Shown: positions 23,291 to 36,844, counted from the first letter of the stretch. The stretch: DNA of 64,000 nucleotides from Henckelia pumila (GCF_033568475.1 NC_133123.1:2542001-2606000), one strand, 5' to 3'. The notes: a model not told the origin generated them from the letters alone. Translations and numbers: made by a program.

Positions 23291-25106
23291 CCCTTTTTTT
23301 AAAAAAAAAAATATATTTTACTATTTGATCATAGATAAAGGATTCATCATTCATCAGATTTTTTCAGAAAATAAATTTATTTTATTTTGCAGATAAAATT
23401 ATTATTATTATTGGAGAAATAAATATAATATTCTCCGATTTCAGCATTAATGAGAAACAGAAGCTGATGTTTGGTTTTAGCAATAAATGTCTACATCGAT
23501 AATTAATTCTTCTGTCCGTTCTCTCTTACTAGGGTTTATTTTGGTTAAAGTATCAACTATCAATAGTAACAATCTTCGATGAATTTATTTAAAAAAATAA
23601 TAGTCATAATCTTTATGAGATTAGAATCGATCGATAAAGTTTTCAAAAAATAAAACCAATTGTTTCAATTGGTTTTATTTTTTGAAAACAACTGGTTTTA
23701 TTTTTGAAATACTTTATGGATTTTTTAATTATATTACAATTTCTTTTTGTCACGGGGCGAGAAATAGGCCAAAATTCCCAGAGCTACGTCTGCAACGTAT
23801 ATTTGTGTTTTTTAGTGACTACCTAGGCTCCTAGCTAGCTAAATCTTCATCGTTCCCTTCATAATCTCAACTTTGTCTTAAAAAAAAGGGGGGGAAAAAA
23901 TCTACTGCAACTTGAAATATTGTCTGTGTCGCCACATACTTAGCTATTAGTGAAGGTGAATGTTCTATAATTTTTTATATGATAGTCGAATACATAGTAT
24001 GGAAATAATTTGAATTTACAATCTACTTCATCGAACAAGGAATTCTGACTTTATAATGACTAATTTTATTTTTAAATATCATGACATGTTGTTGGATGCA
24101 CTCAATTTGAGAAAGCAGTTGCTATAAGACAAGATGATTATATGTATGCTGGGGGCTGGAATCCGTAGAGTACACAAAACCTGCAATCTTGTCCCGATTA
24201 GACTAGCCATGGTAGAAATGGCTCCCCCGTGACCAAATTTAATTCTAAAATTTCTAAAGATTGTCGGCCCATATGGTATAAATTTGATTTGAACAGTATG
24301 TTAATTTGTTTCCTTTTTTTTTTTTCCAACTTGAGCAGAAGCTAACAATAAAACTTTTGTCAGCGTACATCTTTTGGAATTATATTGAATATTTGTACCA
24401 AATATCGAATAGTTAAAAACCTGGATCTTTTGTTATTTGATGATGTTGTGTGGATTTTATTTGGCTACTTACTTTTCTAGATCGGTGTTTACATTTGATG
24501 AAAAAAAAGGTGTCATAGTTATCTAGTCGATCATGCACTTATTTGTAGTTGGATGTGGCTTTTTTTTTTTTTTTTTTATGTTAGTGATAGTGCATGTGTT
24601 GTATGCTGTTAATGAAATTATTATCGGGATTATGAGGTTATCTAATGGAACAATCATTTGTGATATTATGAACAATGAGAGATTTTGATTTTAAATTTGA
24701 ATCTCAAATGAGAAAAATCGAATTTTTCAGATTCCTTCTTTAAAAAGGTTGAAGACTCAGAGGTCAATTAACTTATGTATAATTCAAATCAAGAGACGTC
24801 CACGGATAAACAGTGACTTGATAAATCCATAGAGAGGACAACAAATTGTCAGATTCCTTTGCTGTGATTTGTGAATTGTGATAGAATCATAGAAGCAAAC
24901 GATATAATAACAACAACAATAATAATAATAAATTTTTGCTCGGCAATCACTTTTTAGGAGATGATAGAAAATGAGGGCGCAAGGGACGTGGGACGTAAAT
25001 GGAAAAGTTGTCAAATAGATTTACTAAGGTTTTGACATGCAATTTTGAGGATTAAAAAACGTTCTCCAGATAACAATTGACATCGAATCCTCTCCCTTGG
25101 TATGTA
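22441..25106. other. AT-rich intergenic sequence with minor repeats
   Basis: No gene is recognised. At 22597-22740 two direct copies of a short unit (gtcctgtgggtggcgtgac and acctgtgggcggcatgaac) flank an aaccaatca/tgattggtt inverted pair, perhaps a small element. A perfect hairpin lies at 23640-23688. The rest is low-complexity. Confidence 0.4.
23640..23688. repeat. Perfect 23-bp hairpin with 3-base loop
   Basis: The left stem at 23640-23662 contains caaaaaataaaaccaattg, the loop is ttt, and the right stem at 23666-23688 is its exact complement. A third, slightly altered copy of the right stem follows at once (aactggttttatttttgaaa). This looks like a local template-switch product. Confidence 0.85.
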
Positions 25107-25473
25107 TCTATATTATTATATAAGAGTTACATCTTTAATATTGAATGTTTTTTGTATGTCAAATTAATCAAACCAAAAATTTCTCGTATTTTACCCATAA
25201 ATTTAACACATATTTTCTTTAATTTATGTCTCAAATGACTAATTTATCGTCATTTTTCTCTAAGATCATTATCTCATTTTGTCTTTATCTTCTTTTTCAA
25301 ATTTCATCATTTATACATTTTTATTAAATTATTCAAATACATTTTTACAACTTTTCTTCACGTTTTTAAAACTCACATGTTTATTATTTGTTATAATTTT
25401 TTTAAGTTTTTCTTTAAATAATTAAATTATCGAGCATGTGATATAACCACGTGCCACAGCCCACAGTTGCTAA
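25107..25473 (+). mobile_element. Small non-autonomous Helitron, copy 1
   Basis: It starts A|TCTATATTATTATATAAGAG and ends near ccacagttgCTAA|T, matching Helitron TC...CTRR ends between A and T. It is similar along its length to 27977-28335 (tttaacacatat/tttaacacacat; atctttatctt; caaatttcat; ttattaaattatt; tttacaacttttct). It has no coding capacity. Confidence 0.55.
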
Positions 25474-26515
25474 TGTTAATTAATTTTGAAATGTCTATAA
25501 TAACTTATTTACCCTGTCAAAATGACAACAACGTTATTACAAACTCTCTACTCTATGATGGAAGTCGTAGAACTAATAGAAGTCATGAACATCTCTATAT
25601 TATTCTCTATATTCTTCAATATTTTATTTACTTAGTTTTTTTATAATGTTTTTTTAAATAATGTTACACATAAATAGTGTACGTTCGATCACTGATAACT
25701 AAAGTTCTAAAAAACGCGAAACATGACGAAATATCACCATCAAATTTTATACTTCACAAACTTAAATAAATTTAAAACAAGCTTAAGCATAAAAAAACAT
25801 TTTAAAATTCAATCAAAATCAAATATTTTAAAATAAAATATTATATTATTTACATACGAAACATAATATTTACACACGTAATATCAGTGCGTCCATGCAT
25901 GTTTATCCCCATGACTGGTACAGAGGAAATTAGATTAATAATTCGCTACTTTTTAAAAAAAAAAAAAAAAAAATCAATAATTTGCTACTTGCTAGTATGT
26001 GTGGTGTGTGAAGTGGAGGGATGACCTAGGACTCGCGTCATCATAATGCCAAGAGGTTGCATGACAATAAATGTCGCATTCAAAATTTATGACAAGTCTT
26101 TTTGGCAGCCACTTTCGCATTTAATGTCCCTTGTCCCTCGAGGAAAAATTATATGTTAGAATAATGAATATTGCGTGTGAATTTTGAAATATATTACCTC
26201 ATGCATTAAATGCCCTTCCAGGAATAAAAATATTTTAAAATAAACTTGCTTGTCACCTGTTAATAATTTTAGAGACAAGTGGGGAGCCATTAACTCGTTG
26301 CCACTTAATCCCCTATGGAGAAAAAAAAGAAAAAGAAAAAGGAAAAGAAAATGAAATATTTGTAATTATCAGTACTGGAAAATAAAATAGATGAATACGT
26401 ATAAGTGGTATACAAAGAATTAAAATTGTCTCACTAAAAAAAAAGAATTAAAATTATCAGCATTTTTTAAGTTTCGAATTAAATTATAGTTCATTGGTGA
26501 ATAAAGCATACATAT

Positions 26516-26573
<58 letters not shown>

Positions 26574-27349
26574 CATCGATCCTTTAAGTTTGAGGTGAGA
26601 TCATGAGATTTGAAATTACGAAATTAATTGTAATAAACCCAACAACTAAAGAATCTATAATTTATCAGAATCTCATTTTTGTGAAAATTAGATTCATCTT
26701 CTCCTTTTCTCGAGTAAATACTTTAATATATACGAAGCAACCAAATCCATGCCATGAATAACATTCATCGCACTTCGTTACAAAACAATTTTATATTTTA
26801 ATTATTTTTTTGAAAATACGTGCTCCCGAATAATATTATCATTTTATTTAAATATTATATATAAGTGGTGTGTTGAACTGCCCGTGTGTTCCACAAAAGT
26901 TTCTTTATTTTATTTTGTTTTTTCGAAGAATTGTTTTGCGTCTCTTGCAAGTTGCAACGCGTCACATTCTAAAATTTTTAAAACTAACATTCCTACTTTT
27001 AAACAATATATATATATAATAATGATTTCTTCTATGCTTTCTCTTTCTAAAATATTATAAGATTAAATAAAATAGTCAAAATTTCCTTTAATCACCATCA
27101 TCCTAAATTTAACACCTACTCAAATATTTTGAAATATAAGGTAAAGATGTAGTGACAAAAAATTATGCACACCCAATTAAAATTGCAAGCCTAAATGGCC
27201 AATAGCTACATACTTGACCATGCTGTATTCCTAATTTGCCACATCCACCTTTTGGAGTCAAAATAGAAAAGCTTCTCCTTTTACTCTACACAATTAATAA
27301 ATAGCAATTTAGACTTAATCCTACTTTACAATTTGTCAAGCCAATTTTT
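25474..27349. other. AT-rich intergenic sequence
   Basis: No gene is recognised. It includes a poly-A run near 25955 and an (AT)n run at 26521-26565 that is followed by gtgtgtg. Confidence 0.4.
26521..26565. repeat. (TA)n microsatellite
   Basis: About 22 uninterrupted TA units run into a short GT tract. Confidence 0.95.
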
Positions 27350-27976
27350 AATGAAGTTGACTATGAACTTGTATGCCCCAATTAATGAGTAATTATGTGC
27401 TTTAACTCCCCCATGACTCATTAAGCATGATACTTGGCATTAAAATTTGGGGAAGAAATTGAATGCCAACCCATGTTACCTTGATTTCATGTTCAATCAA
27501 GACAACTTTTAACTAGTCAAGATCAACGAAATTATTGTCCTCAATGTTTGATTGAACCGTGATTCCATTTATTCTTTGTCTATCTTGCATTTATTATTGT
27601 AATATAAAAAATTATTTATCCAGATTTTATTACATGTACGCTTCTAACGACCATATTAAAATAAATGTCAACTACAATTACTAAAAAAAATCTCATTTAG
27701 ACAAGAAAATTACCTAACATGTTTTAATTTCTGTCATGTATCCCATGACTCAAGCATACGAGGGACTCATCTGAAAATATCACGAATGCCCTGCTGCACC
27801 CTCGAATTTCCCATTTCACTCTCAATTTTTTTTTTTTAAAAAAAATCCAAATCAACGTATTTGGGGAATTTCATGTTATTTTTAGAGTAGTAATATCATC
27901 AAGGTGCATTTAAAGGTAAATAATTCTTCTCATCTCACGTGTAAATTAATTCACTGAAAAATATAAACTCTACATA

Positions 27977-28335
27977 TCTATACTATACTATATTATAATA
28001 GTTCAACCCCTTAGACTAACCGATTTTGGTGTGTTAAATTACACAAAAAATTCTTCTCATTTTACCTCTAAATTTAACACACATCTCTTTTATGTTAGAT
28101 CTTAAATAACTAAAGTATTCTCGTTAGCTCTAAGAGTTATCTCCTATTATCTTTATCTTTTTTTTTTTTCAAATTTCATTATTTATCAATTCCTATTAAA
28201 TTATTTACAAAATGTTTTTACAACTTTTCTCTAATTTATATATCAAATTATCAAGCACGTGAAAATCATGTGTCACGATCGTTAATATATATTATATAGT
28301 ACACGCGTGTGCAAAGCATGTGCTACGGTAACTAG
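27977..28335 (+). mobile_element. Small non-autonomous Helitron, copy 2
   Basis: It starts A|TCTATACTATACTATATTATAA and ends in CTAG|T at 28332-28336. The preceding cacgcgtgtgcaaagcatgtg can form a short stem. It belongs to the same family as 25107-25473. It has no coding capacity. It lies about 1.2 kb upstream of the regulator start. Confidence 0.6.
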
Positions 28336-28356
28336 TATCAATAAATATTCACCATT

Positions 28357-28581
28357 GCCCCCAAGAGGGTGTCCAAGTTGATGGAGTAGATGAACTCTTG
28401 GCCATAGTTAAGGAGTTCGATTACTTCTACCAACACCTTTTTGGACTAGTCTGTCACACAGAGCTTGTCTACTGTGGTTTACCTGACTGGCGTTGTTTGC
28501 AGGCTATTGCGTTAGTCCGAAAGTTTATCCAGAGCGCATCGAAAGGTAGCGACTGCGGATACCCACGTAACAAAAAAAAAA
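28357..28581 (+). mobile_element. tRNA-related SINE, copy 1
   Basis: The element is 225 bp with a perfect 10-bp target duplication ATTCACCATT (28347-28356, 28582-28591) and a poly-A tail. It has a B-box-like gttcgatta about 60 bases in, preceded by gtccaagttgatgg and a tggcc(a)tagtt A-box-like stretch. Related copies lie at 52616-52851 and 54372-54551 (shared gttcgat, tttttggac, tgtggtttac, tagcgactgcgg). The structure matches plant tRNA-derived SINEs such as the Au family. Confidence 0.85.
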
Positions 28582-28591
28582 ATTCACCATT

Positions 28592-29308
28592 AAATATATC
28601 TTTAAGATAATATTAATATTCTCATGGTAGAATCTCCTTTCTCCGCTCTCGGAGCATATCTCGACTTTCAAGCACAACCGTGGCATGTAAAAATGATGAG
28701 TAGGATGTTGGAGCGGCTTTACATTGAAAATTCAAATTCAAATAAAATTAGATGAGGGGAAAAAAAAAAGTCAAAGCCCATCAATTAAAATCCAAATAGT
28801 TTAAAATGGATGGGAATAGTTAGTTATACCCACAATTTCAATCTCAGTTGCGAATAGTCCGCCACCATTCAAGATTTTTCCTTAAATGTTTTTGTCACAC
28901 TAGTAAATTGGCAATTTCGTCCCGGAAGAAATATAGATAATTTATTATGTAATAGAAAAAATGAGCAGAGCCAAAGAGACGTCCCAATCTCCACTAATTT
29001 TCATTCGACACTAACGCAGAAAACAAAAGGCGATGAATGCTTTCACTCTTCAATATAAATACATACATACAAATTGGTTGATTATTTAAATTTAAAAAAT
29101 AAATGAAAAGCAGCCATTACCATTCATTAATGGGGTTATCAAAGGAAGCCAAAAGGGCTTTGTATTATGTGTGGCATTAAATCACAGCTGTCCTTTAGCA
29201 TTTAATGCCACCATTACTGACGGCCCCGCCTTCTTCTCCACTTCACACAATCTCAAATTATTATTATTTAATAATTAATGCCATTTAAATAAAATTTCCT
29301 GTTATTTC
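28592..29308. other. Upstream region of the CFL1/GIR-like gene
   Basis: No gene is recognised. The segment includes GC-richer patches (ggccccgccttcttctccac near 29223) just before the putative promoter. Confidence 0.35.
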
Positions 29309-29317
29309 TATATAAAA
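29309..29317 (+). promoter_or_regulatory. Putative TATA box of the CFL1/GIR-like gene
   Basis: The sequence ctatataaaac lies about 215 bp upstream of the ATG at 29531, followed by a pyrimidine-rich leader (ctctctttctac). Position and sequence fit a plant TATA box. Confidence 0.5.
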
Positions 29318-29530
29318 CAAGATTTCATTAAATTCTTCATTATTGCTATTTATTTTAAAATTATTATTTTTATCATATGGTAGCAGTAGTTTCCATCTTC
29401 GACATATACTCCCCTCTTCTTATTTTTTATATAACACGATTCGATTTCAACCCTTCCCCTTCCGTTTCTCTCTTTCTACGATACAAAAACTCTCTTTACT
29501 CTTTGATTTTTGGTTTTGGTCAAGTGTTCT

Positions 29531-30834
29531 ATGGCAGCCGAAGTCAGCTCTTTGCTCAGATTGATCAACGGTGGTAATACGAAGGAGTCGGGGAAATCAA
29601 CGGCCCCAATCACTAGGGACTTTCTTGGCGAGGGTCGTACCCTTGAATCCAAAGAACTGGACCTCGACTTGCAGGTGCCTTGTGGCTGGGAAAAGCGCCT
29701 CGACTTAAAGGTACAATCTTTTTTTTATTTCGTCCCAACAAAAAAAAATTGGATTTTTTTTATTGGGTTTATGATTCTCTGTTTGTTGCTGTTCCCCTCT
29801 GTTCTTTCATGGGCATGACATGGAAAAAGAAGCCATTTTCTTGTATTTTTCAAACTCTGTTTTTGTTTCTGTTTGGATATGTAAGGATTCTGTTTTTATG
29901 ATTTTTATGATTTCTTTTTTTTCCCCAAATAATCTGATATACTATTTAACATATATAATAATTTGGCATTCATGAGTTGATTGAAGTATGCATTGATTGG
30001 ATTCAAGGTCATTTGGAAAGGAAGTTATCATCATTTGTTCATGGCATTTATTCCATGTTATTACACTATATGATATGATTTGGTTTCGATGATTCTCGTG
30101 TATGTTACAATTTAAACATTTTGGAATTTTCATGTGAAAAATCTGCGGATTGATGTTAATAATAGCATAATGATGGCATTGAATTTGAATATGCACGTCC
30201 GTTGATCTTGATTTAATTATAATTTCTCGATTGAAATTAAAGAATAGTCAGAGTCTATTAAATATTAAATCTTCTTGAAATGTGGATGAAATTCTTATAG
30301 TTAAATTTTTTACTGCAGTCAGGAAAGGTGTATCTTCAGAGATGCAATCCATCAAACACACTCTCTCCAACCTCAGAAACGAAGCCAAAAAGCAACGAAA
30401 TCTTCTCCAAGTTTGAAGACCTCAATTTCCCTCCAACGTCGAAACAGACATTGAACCTTTTCGACGACTCGGCCTTGGACCTGAAGCTAGTTTCATCGTC
30501 ATCTTCGTCCTCGAATTATCAAAGCGTGTGCACTCTGGACAAAGTGAAGTCGGCACTAGAGAGGGCGGAGAAAGAATCCATCAAGAAACGTTCGATATCA
30601 ATGTCGAAAACATCGTCATCGCGCTCGAATTCTACGTCCTCCATCAAAGACAGTGATGTCGATCATCATCAAGAGGAGAAGTCTTCAGGCTCGTTTGCTG
30701 CAGGGTGCCCCAATTGTTTGCTGTATGTGCTGATCTCGAAAAGCAACCCCTTGTGCCCCCGATGCAACAGTTATGTGCCTTTGCCTGTGGCCCCGGCCAA
30801 GAAACCTCGTATCGACCTTAACATCTCCATATGA
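29531..30834 (+). CDS. CFL1/GIR-family WW-like, zinc-ribbon, EAR-motif regulator
   Basis: Two exons, 29531-29710 and 30319-30834, joined in phase 0 with GT/AG ends, give 231 residues. A WW-like segment spans the junction (VPCGWEKRLDLK then SGKVYLQRC). LDLDL (about residue 43) and LDLKL (about 112) are EAR-type LxLxL repression motifs, and a DLN motif ends the protein (RIDLNISI). A serine-rich middle is followed by a four-cysteine ribbon (CPNC...CPRC). This combination resembles the plant CURLY FLAG LEAF1 group (WW proteins acting with HD-ZIP IV factors in cuticle control) and, in the C-terminal Cys motif, the GL2-interacting repressors. Acting as a nuclear co-repressor is inference from these families. 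A decayed paralogue lies 8 kb upstream. I am sure it is a real gene, less sure of the subfamily. Confidence 0.82.
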
Positions 30835-32066
30835 AAATTAGGTTGTGAATGAACCCGTAGATGGTTCTCATTTTTTGTAAAAATGGGTAAAAAGTAGGTG
30901 TATGTAGCTAAAGAATTAGTATATGAATTTATATAAGTATATTCTCTCTTTTCATGTTATATATATATTTTTGGCTCTAGGCATTGTTTAAATGCTATGT
31001 GATAAAAGTTTAATCATCAAGGTTCTCTTTTCTTGCGGAATTCTCTCTAGAATTCGTAAATCTCCGATCAGATTATTCTATGTTATGCGGGGAAGATTTC
31101 TCTTTTCTCATTTGTATCAAAAAATTCATGTGGAGGAGTTCTCAGTTCACAAGTTACAAATAGTGAGAGGTGGAAGAAGTTAATGAATGTGCCTTAAATG
31201 AAGTGATGGGTGGAAAATGGAGTTCAAGCAAAAAGTAAAAAGAAAAAAAGAATTTAGTGAAAGCCGTAGCTTCGCTTCATGTGGTAATATTATTAATATA
31301 GAAATATGCACTGCCTCCGCCATATTGCATTTCATTTCTGTACCTAACAAATAATAAATGATAATTATTTCTTGCTTCCTACCTATTTTGAATAAATACC
31401 AACACCTAATTTATTTCAAAGTTGGGGATAGTAACTTCCCTGCAAGCATTTAGTGGTAGTTAATGCTTTCCTTGAATGTACTTCTTTGTTGGATTTGGAT
31501 CAAGATTTTCAGACACCCACCCCTCCGCATTTTATTTTTATATTTGATCATAAAATTTAATTTTAAACAATATTTAGACTCCCGTATTGCTATTGTATTT
31601 TTGGGGCCAATAAATAATTAAAAATAATAATAATAAAAGGCTACCCTTTAGTACAACTGTTTTATAAGTAACAACTTACATAATCCAGTCAAACTTAAAA
31701 TGCAACAACTATAAAGTTAAACATTAATGGTGAAGCTTGAGTTGACCGTGTTAAGGGCAATTATATGAAGTGTGATGATAAATTAATTGCATTCACACAT
31801 TTAATGAAAAGTCACATATTTCAATTCAAACATTAATGTGGAATCTCATCTCAAGATATAAAAACGAATAGGCGAGCTTAATAATTATCTAATTTATTTA
31901 TTTATTGGTCCAAACTCCTATGTCTATAACGAGTCGCAATCAAATTGCAATCTCATCAACAAAGACTGTTGAATTTTTAAATGATACATTTTCATCAATT
32001 AATACCGTATGACCTTTCTAAATACTCGACCCGATTACACACGCGGAGTATGGATGGATAACTGAC

Positions 32067-32069
<3 letters not shown>
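30835..32069. other. 3' flank and intergenic sequence
   Basis: The 3' UTR is AT-rich. Block C of the segmental duplication lies at about 31295-31525. No other gene is seen. Confidence 0.4.

Positions 32070-32129
<60 letters not shown>
32070..32129. repeat. (ATT)n microsatellite, about 20 units
   Basis: An uninterrupted trinucleotide run. Confidence 0.95.
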
Positions 32130-32132
<3 letters not shown>

Positions 32133-35100
32133 ATATAATATAATATTGATATTTTGAGTTTTTTAAAATCCCCATCGATACCACGAAATGTTCATTTGAA
32201 AATCGTGAAAACATTTGATCTATTTCTCAATATGTTATTTCAACATGTTGGGAATGTCCATGAAATGTTAAAAAAAAGTCGAAAAATATCATATTTTTAT
32301 GTGTGGGTATTTTTTTTAAAAAACAAAAAAATTATTAAAACTTATTTGTAAGACCAATTTATTAAGGCAATAGTTCTTCTAAATCTTTATATGAATAGAT
32401 TTCTTGTGAAATATATCGAATCAATCTATATATGCACGAAATTTAATATTTTTGATATAAAAAGTAATATTTTTCGTAATTCAACTCGAGTTAGGAATTA
32501 ATTTTAGAAAATTGATATGTGAAATAATCTAAACGTAATTTCTTTTATATTATATATATTGTGAAAAAAGGAAAATCGCTACTTATCAAATGTTTATAGA
32601 CAAAAATTAAAATTTAAACATGTAGTATTTTGTATTTTTAAAGAAACAAATTACAGGTCCAAGATGGTGTCGCCATGTCATTTTCAAAAATAAATTGCAT
32701 GGCATAAGCGTGTGCGCCGCTGATCCTAGACACAGAATTTCGTCGCTTTATCCGCGTGGAAATTTTGCTTCGAATCTCTGGAGAGGCGGAGATTGATCGA
32801 ATCAATCAATCACATAGTTAAAATTATGAATAAAATTTTTTATTTATTTTTTCAGCCCTTTATGTATACTGCAGTATACACATATTAAATTTTTTCGTGT
32901 CTCTCAAATAGAACAAATCCCTCCTTCAATTTAAATTAAAAATAAATAATTATAATAGTTAGATTTCATGTTACGTCGCTACATCTAAAGTTATATATAT
33001 GTATTGTTTATTGGGAAAAATAATATGAATCTGACATGTACTATTAATAAATATTCATATTCGAACTTATGATAGATCTCATGATCTTATTTTCGATAAA
33101 CGGCCATCGAGTAACAAAATTATGCATATGATGAATCATTATACCTAGATAATGACTGGCATGGTTGCATGCATCGCTTGATCATTGTAAGCAAATGGTA
33201 ATTAGTTCTTTAATTTAGGGAAAATTATTTCATGTTCCATCGTGGAAATATTCGATACATTAATTTTTATTTTTTGGTTATTTTGATGTAATTTTTGACG
33301 TGAAATGAGATCAAAATAATCAAAAATTAAAAGTTAATGTTTAAAAAACTAATGAACCAAAAACCAAAAAATAAACAATTTAATGAAAAAAAACACTTTT
33401 TTCTTCTTTAATTTAATTCCAGTATGTATGTATGAATGTACTAAAGTCTTGAATATTTATTAAATGGAGCACTGTAAATTGCAATATATGAAATAAGGTT
33501 TAGTTCAACCTACCTTACGGGTATTACCCTAATTGAAGATCTAACAACTCATTATTTTTCATGTCAGGACTGTAATCTTTAACATTTTATTAAGGCTGAG
33601 AGCCTTAGAAAAACTGTTTTGGTGTCTTGGTTTGAATTTTTTTAATCCAAAAATACCCTTTTACTCGCCCATATTCTTTCTATTATTTTAATTTACACAT
33701 TTTTTTTTAATTTTTCTCTCCCTTCTCGATTCACTTCTTTTCTTCTCAATTATATGGACATAACTGCTCTAATACCATATATACATAAATAATATTCATG
33801 TATTACGTCGCACACATATCGGGTGTGTCACAATTGCTAGTATTAATTATACATATGCATTAAAATGTACATCTTTAGACGAATGATTTGAATATTACCT
33901 ATAAGGTAGGATCTCATTAACCAATAAAGAGATGGATGTGAGGGGCACCTAAGGGATTAAATATTTTTGCTTGCCTCATGAAACTATAAATGAAAGGCAT
34001 TTACTGGTCACATTCATAATGTACCTAACTTACAATAAATTCCATCCATCCATAATATTAATGTTGGGTTTATGTAATACCCCATTTAAAATAGACACCT
34101 ACCGTTTCAGATGAAACCCATCTTAAATTACATTTATTGCCTTTTTATTATACCTGTAAATATTCAGCAGACTCTCGTATGCTATTTAATCGCTTGTCAG
34201 TACAATCAAACTTCTATGCATGGTAAAATCATATATTCCTTCCGTTTATATATTTAATTTTTCATCCGTTCCAAATATATAATTTAGTTTTTATATTTAA
34301 TATTATTTTTCTCGTTCTTTTAACAGTTGATTATATTAAATGAATATCATTATCTAAGTGTACAATTATTTTATCCTATTAATTAAAATCTACATTAAAT
34401 AATAATAAATTAAATGAGAAATGCATTTCTAAAATTTACTTTCTGAAACATTTTTTTAATATGAGTGAAAACACACACTTGTTTATCGAGGAATGATATC
34501 GAGTAATATATAATATTATATATAATGCGTAAAATAAGAACACATATTTATATTTCATTCCGATTCTATATTTTTTTTCTGAATCGATGATACTTCACTA
34601 GAAGTGGGTGAAACTCGTCATATTTGAATTGACAACGACCGTGAGGAAAAATTATAGAAAATGATGCTTGTTTGATCTTGGATTTGAAATCTAACATTCT
34701 TAATTTTTTTAAAATCTTTTCTTGGTTTTAGCGTTCATGCGTACGTGCTTGAATGTTATTTTGAAAATAAATAAATAAATAAAAGGTTAAAGTTTTTTTA
34801 AAAAGTATTTGATGAGTTTCATTTTTCAAATATCTAGATGTTTGGATCTGAGTATAATCCGCCTGAAGCTCAATCGTAATAATAATGCATGGGCTAAAAA
34901 TCACGAGCGAGCAAGAATTGTCATAGCTAGCCTTTAAATCAAAATATTGTATTAATTTGTTTTTTTAGTGGTATTAATTTGTTTATAGTTACGTTGCCGA
35001 TAAAATGTTAGTATGTACTAATATATATACCTCTCAAAAATCACATTTAATTTGATAAAAAAATCACATTTAATAAAAATCTTTGAGTAATCGAAAGTTT

Positions 35101-35392
35101 CATAGCAGTGACAGTCAAGTCAGAGCCATAAAATTCCATTGGTGGGGCGAAATTAATAGTGTTGCTAATTTTTAAAACACAATTAAAATAAACTACTGAT
35201 AGTAAAAGAAATTTTATTTAATAATTCCGTTTCTTACTATAACATATTTGTCATATATATATACATATATATATATATGGGTGATCCTGCTTGAAGTTTT
35301 TTTTCCTTTCATTTTTATTTTTTCCTCCAATTCAATTCTGGTATAGGATGTAGGGAATTGCCAAAATGATTTTATAATTGAAAGTTGAAACC

Positions 35393-35399
<7 letters not shown>
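32130..35399. other. AT-rich intergenic sequence with repeat relics
   Basis: No gene is recognised. It contains an R1-related relic (33490-33935), a Stowaway-like decayed stretch near 34240-34500 (ccgttccaaatatataattta) and short homopolymers. Confidence 0.4.
33490..33935 (+). repeat. Split relic of the R1 dispersed repeat
   Basis: The part at 33500-33565 (gttcaacctaccttacgggtattacc, then agatctaac) and the part at 33885-33930 (gatttgaatattacct, aggatctcattaacca) match consecutive segments of R1 at 44860-45025. About 270 bp lies between them, ending cgggtgtgtcacaattgCTAG|T, which resembles a Helitron 3' end. An insertion inside an R1 copy is the likely reading. Confidence 0.5.

Positions 35400-35462
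<63 letters not shown>
35400..35462. repeat. (GA)n microsatellite, about 31 units
   Basis: A 63-base uninterrupted GA run. The arginine/glutamate-repeat reading frame across it is not a gene. Confidence 0.95.
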
Positions 35463-35467
<5 letters not shown>

Positions 35468-36844
35468 ATCATTCACCTAAGTTTTAGCTTGGGAAAGAAA
35501 TTATCGATGATATTTCTTATGATATTTATGAGGGCATTAAATTCTCCCATGTACCTAACAACCTATTGCCATTTAAGATCTCACAAAGGCAAAAATTATA
35601 TTGTTGTCCTATAATTTGTATTCATTCTATTTTCAGATTTGTTTATGTTGAATTTCTATTTTCATCCATGTAATTTGCATGTTTTTTTATAACATTTTTA
35701 AACATTTTAATTTCAGTCATGTAACTTTTTTTTTCGTTTTTTAATATTTATCTTGAACATTTTTTTGGACAATTATTTTTTGATCCTTAAATTTGTCTCA
35801 TTGCGATTTTAGGTTAGTATCTTTTTTTTTTCTTTTATAATTTCAGTCAATCTCAATTCTCAATGATACAACATTATCATTTTACATTTTAATCCACTGT
35901 ATAATTTGAAAATTTTATTCTTTCATGAGTTTATATCCGAAGTGACAATTGTCTTCTTGTATAACTCCAAACATATGTTCTTATTTCACAAGTTGATAAT
36001 TTAAAGGTTGCACTCGATCGAAAGAATTTTATTTGGGATGAAATATTTGATTTGAAGAGATATTTGAAGGGTAAATTAGATTGTGGATTGTGTTTGGATG
36101 AAAGAGTTTCAAATCCATAGATTTAAAATTTTTGTTGTCAACAGTGAACAGAATAAATCAAATTTTAAAATTTTTATTTTATTTATTTATACATTAATTT
36201 TATAAAATAAAATGAATTTAAAATAATACCTTTATTGACTGAAGTTGAAATACTATTTAAACATGAAGGAATGAATTTGAAATTTGTGTTTTACTTTTCT
36301 GAACCACGAATTTGAAAATTCTTTTATTCAATGTAAATTTAGATGGATTTCAAATCTATCATATTCACAAATACATTCACTTAAGTTAAAGGATGAGTAA
36401 ATTTGAAAAATAATTACATCTAAACAATCAAATTTATTTGAAACGCAACCTAAAATTTTCTTTCAAAGTAAAAATTCTTCAATTTCCCCAAAAAAAAATT
36501 GAAACAAAACGCAACCTAGAACATATTGCTCATACCGTTTCCTAGACACGGGCCAAACTTGTCCAAGTCCATAACATGAAGAAAGCAATCCATTGACAGG
36601 CCCTTTACGAAAGCCCGTCCATACTTGTTCCTTGTGGCCAACTTTAACTAGCCAGCCCAATTCTCCCAATTCATTCATTCATTTGTTTTTTTTTAAAACC
36701 CACATGGCCACACACACACACACACACTAAACAATAGCAAAACATGTGCATCATATCAAGTTATCAATCTTTCACATGTTCTCGACTTCTCGTGATATAT
36801 TTTTCATTTTTTTAAAAAAAAAAATATATCAAATCAAACCGTAC
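35463..36844. other. Intergenic sequence
   Basis: No gene is recognised. A less AT-rich patch lies at 36510-36670, and a short CA run at about 36711-36727. Confidence 0.4.

Larger units (their letters stand above)
27350..31530 (+). repeat. Intact copy of the duplicated segment
   Basis: It carries the CFL1/GIR-like gene and is flanked by blocks shared with 21460-23290 (27360-27700 and 31295-31525). Since duplication it received a Helitron (27977-28335) and a SINE (28357-28581) that the other copy lacks. Confidence 0.7.

Noticed and set aside
35378-35614. 78-codon frame with an Arg-Glu repeat
   Set aside because: Translation of the (GA)n microsatellite.
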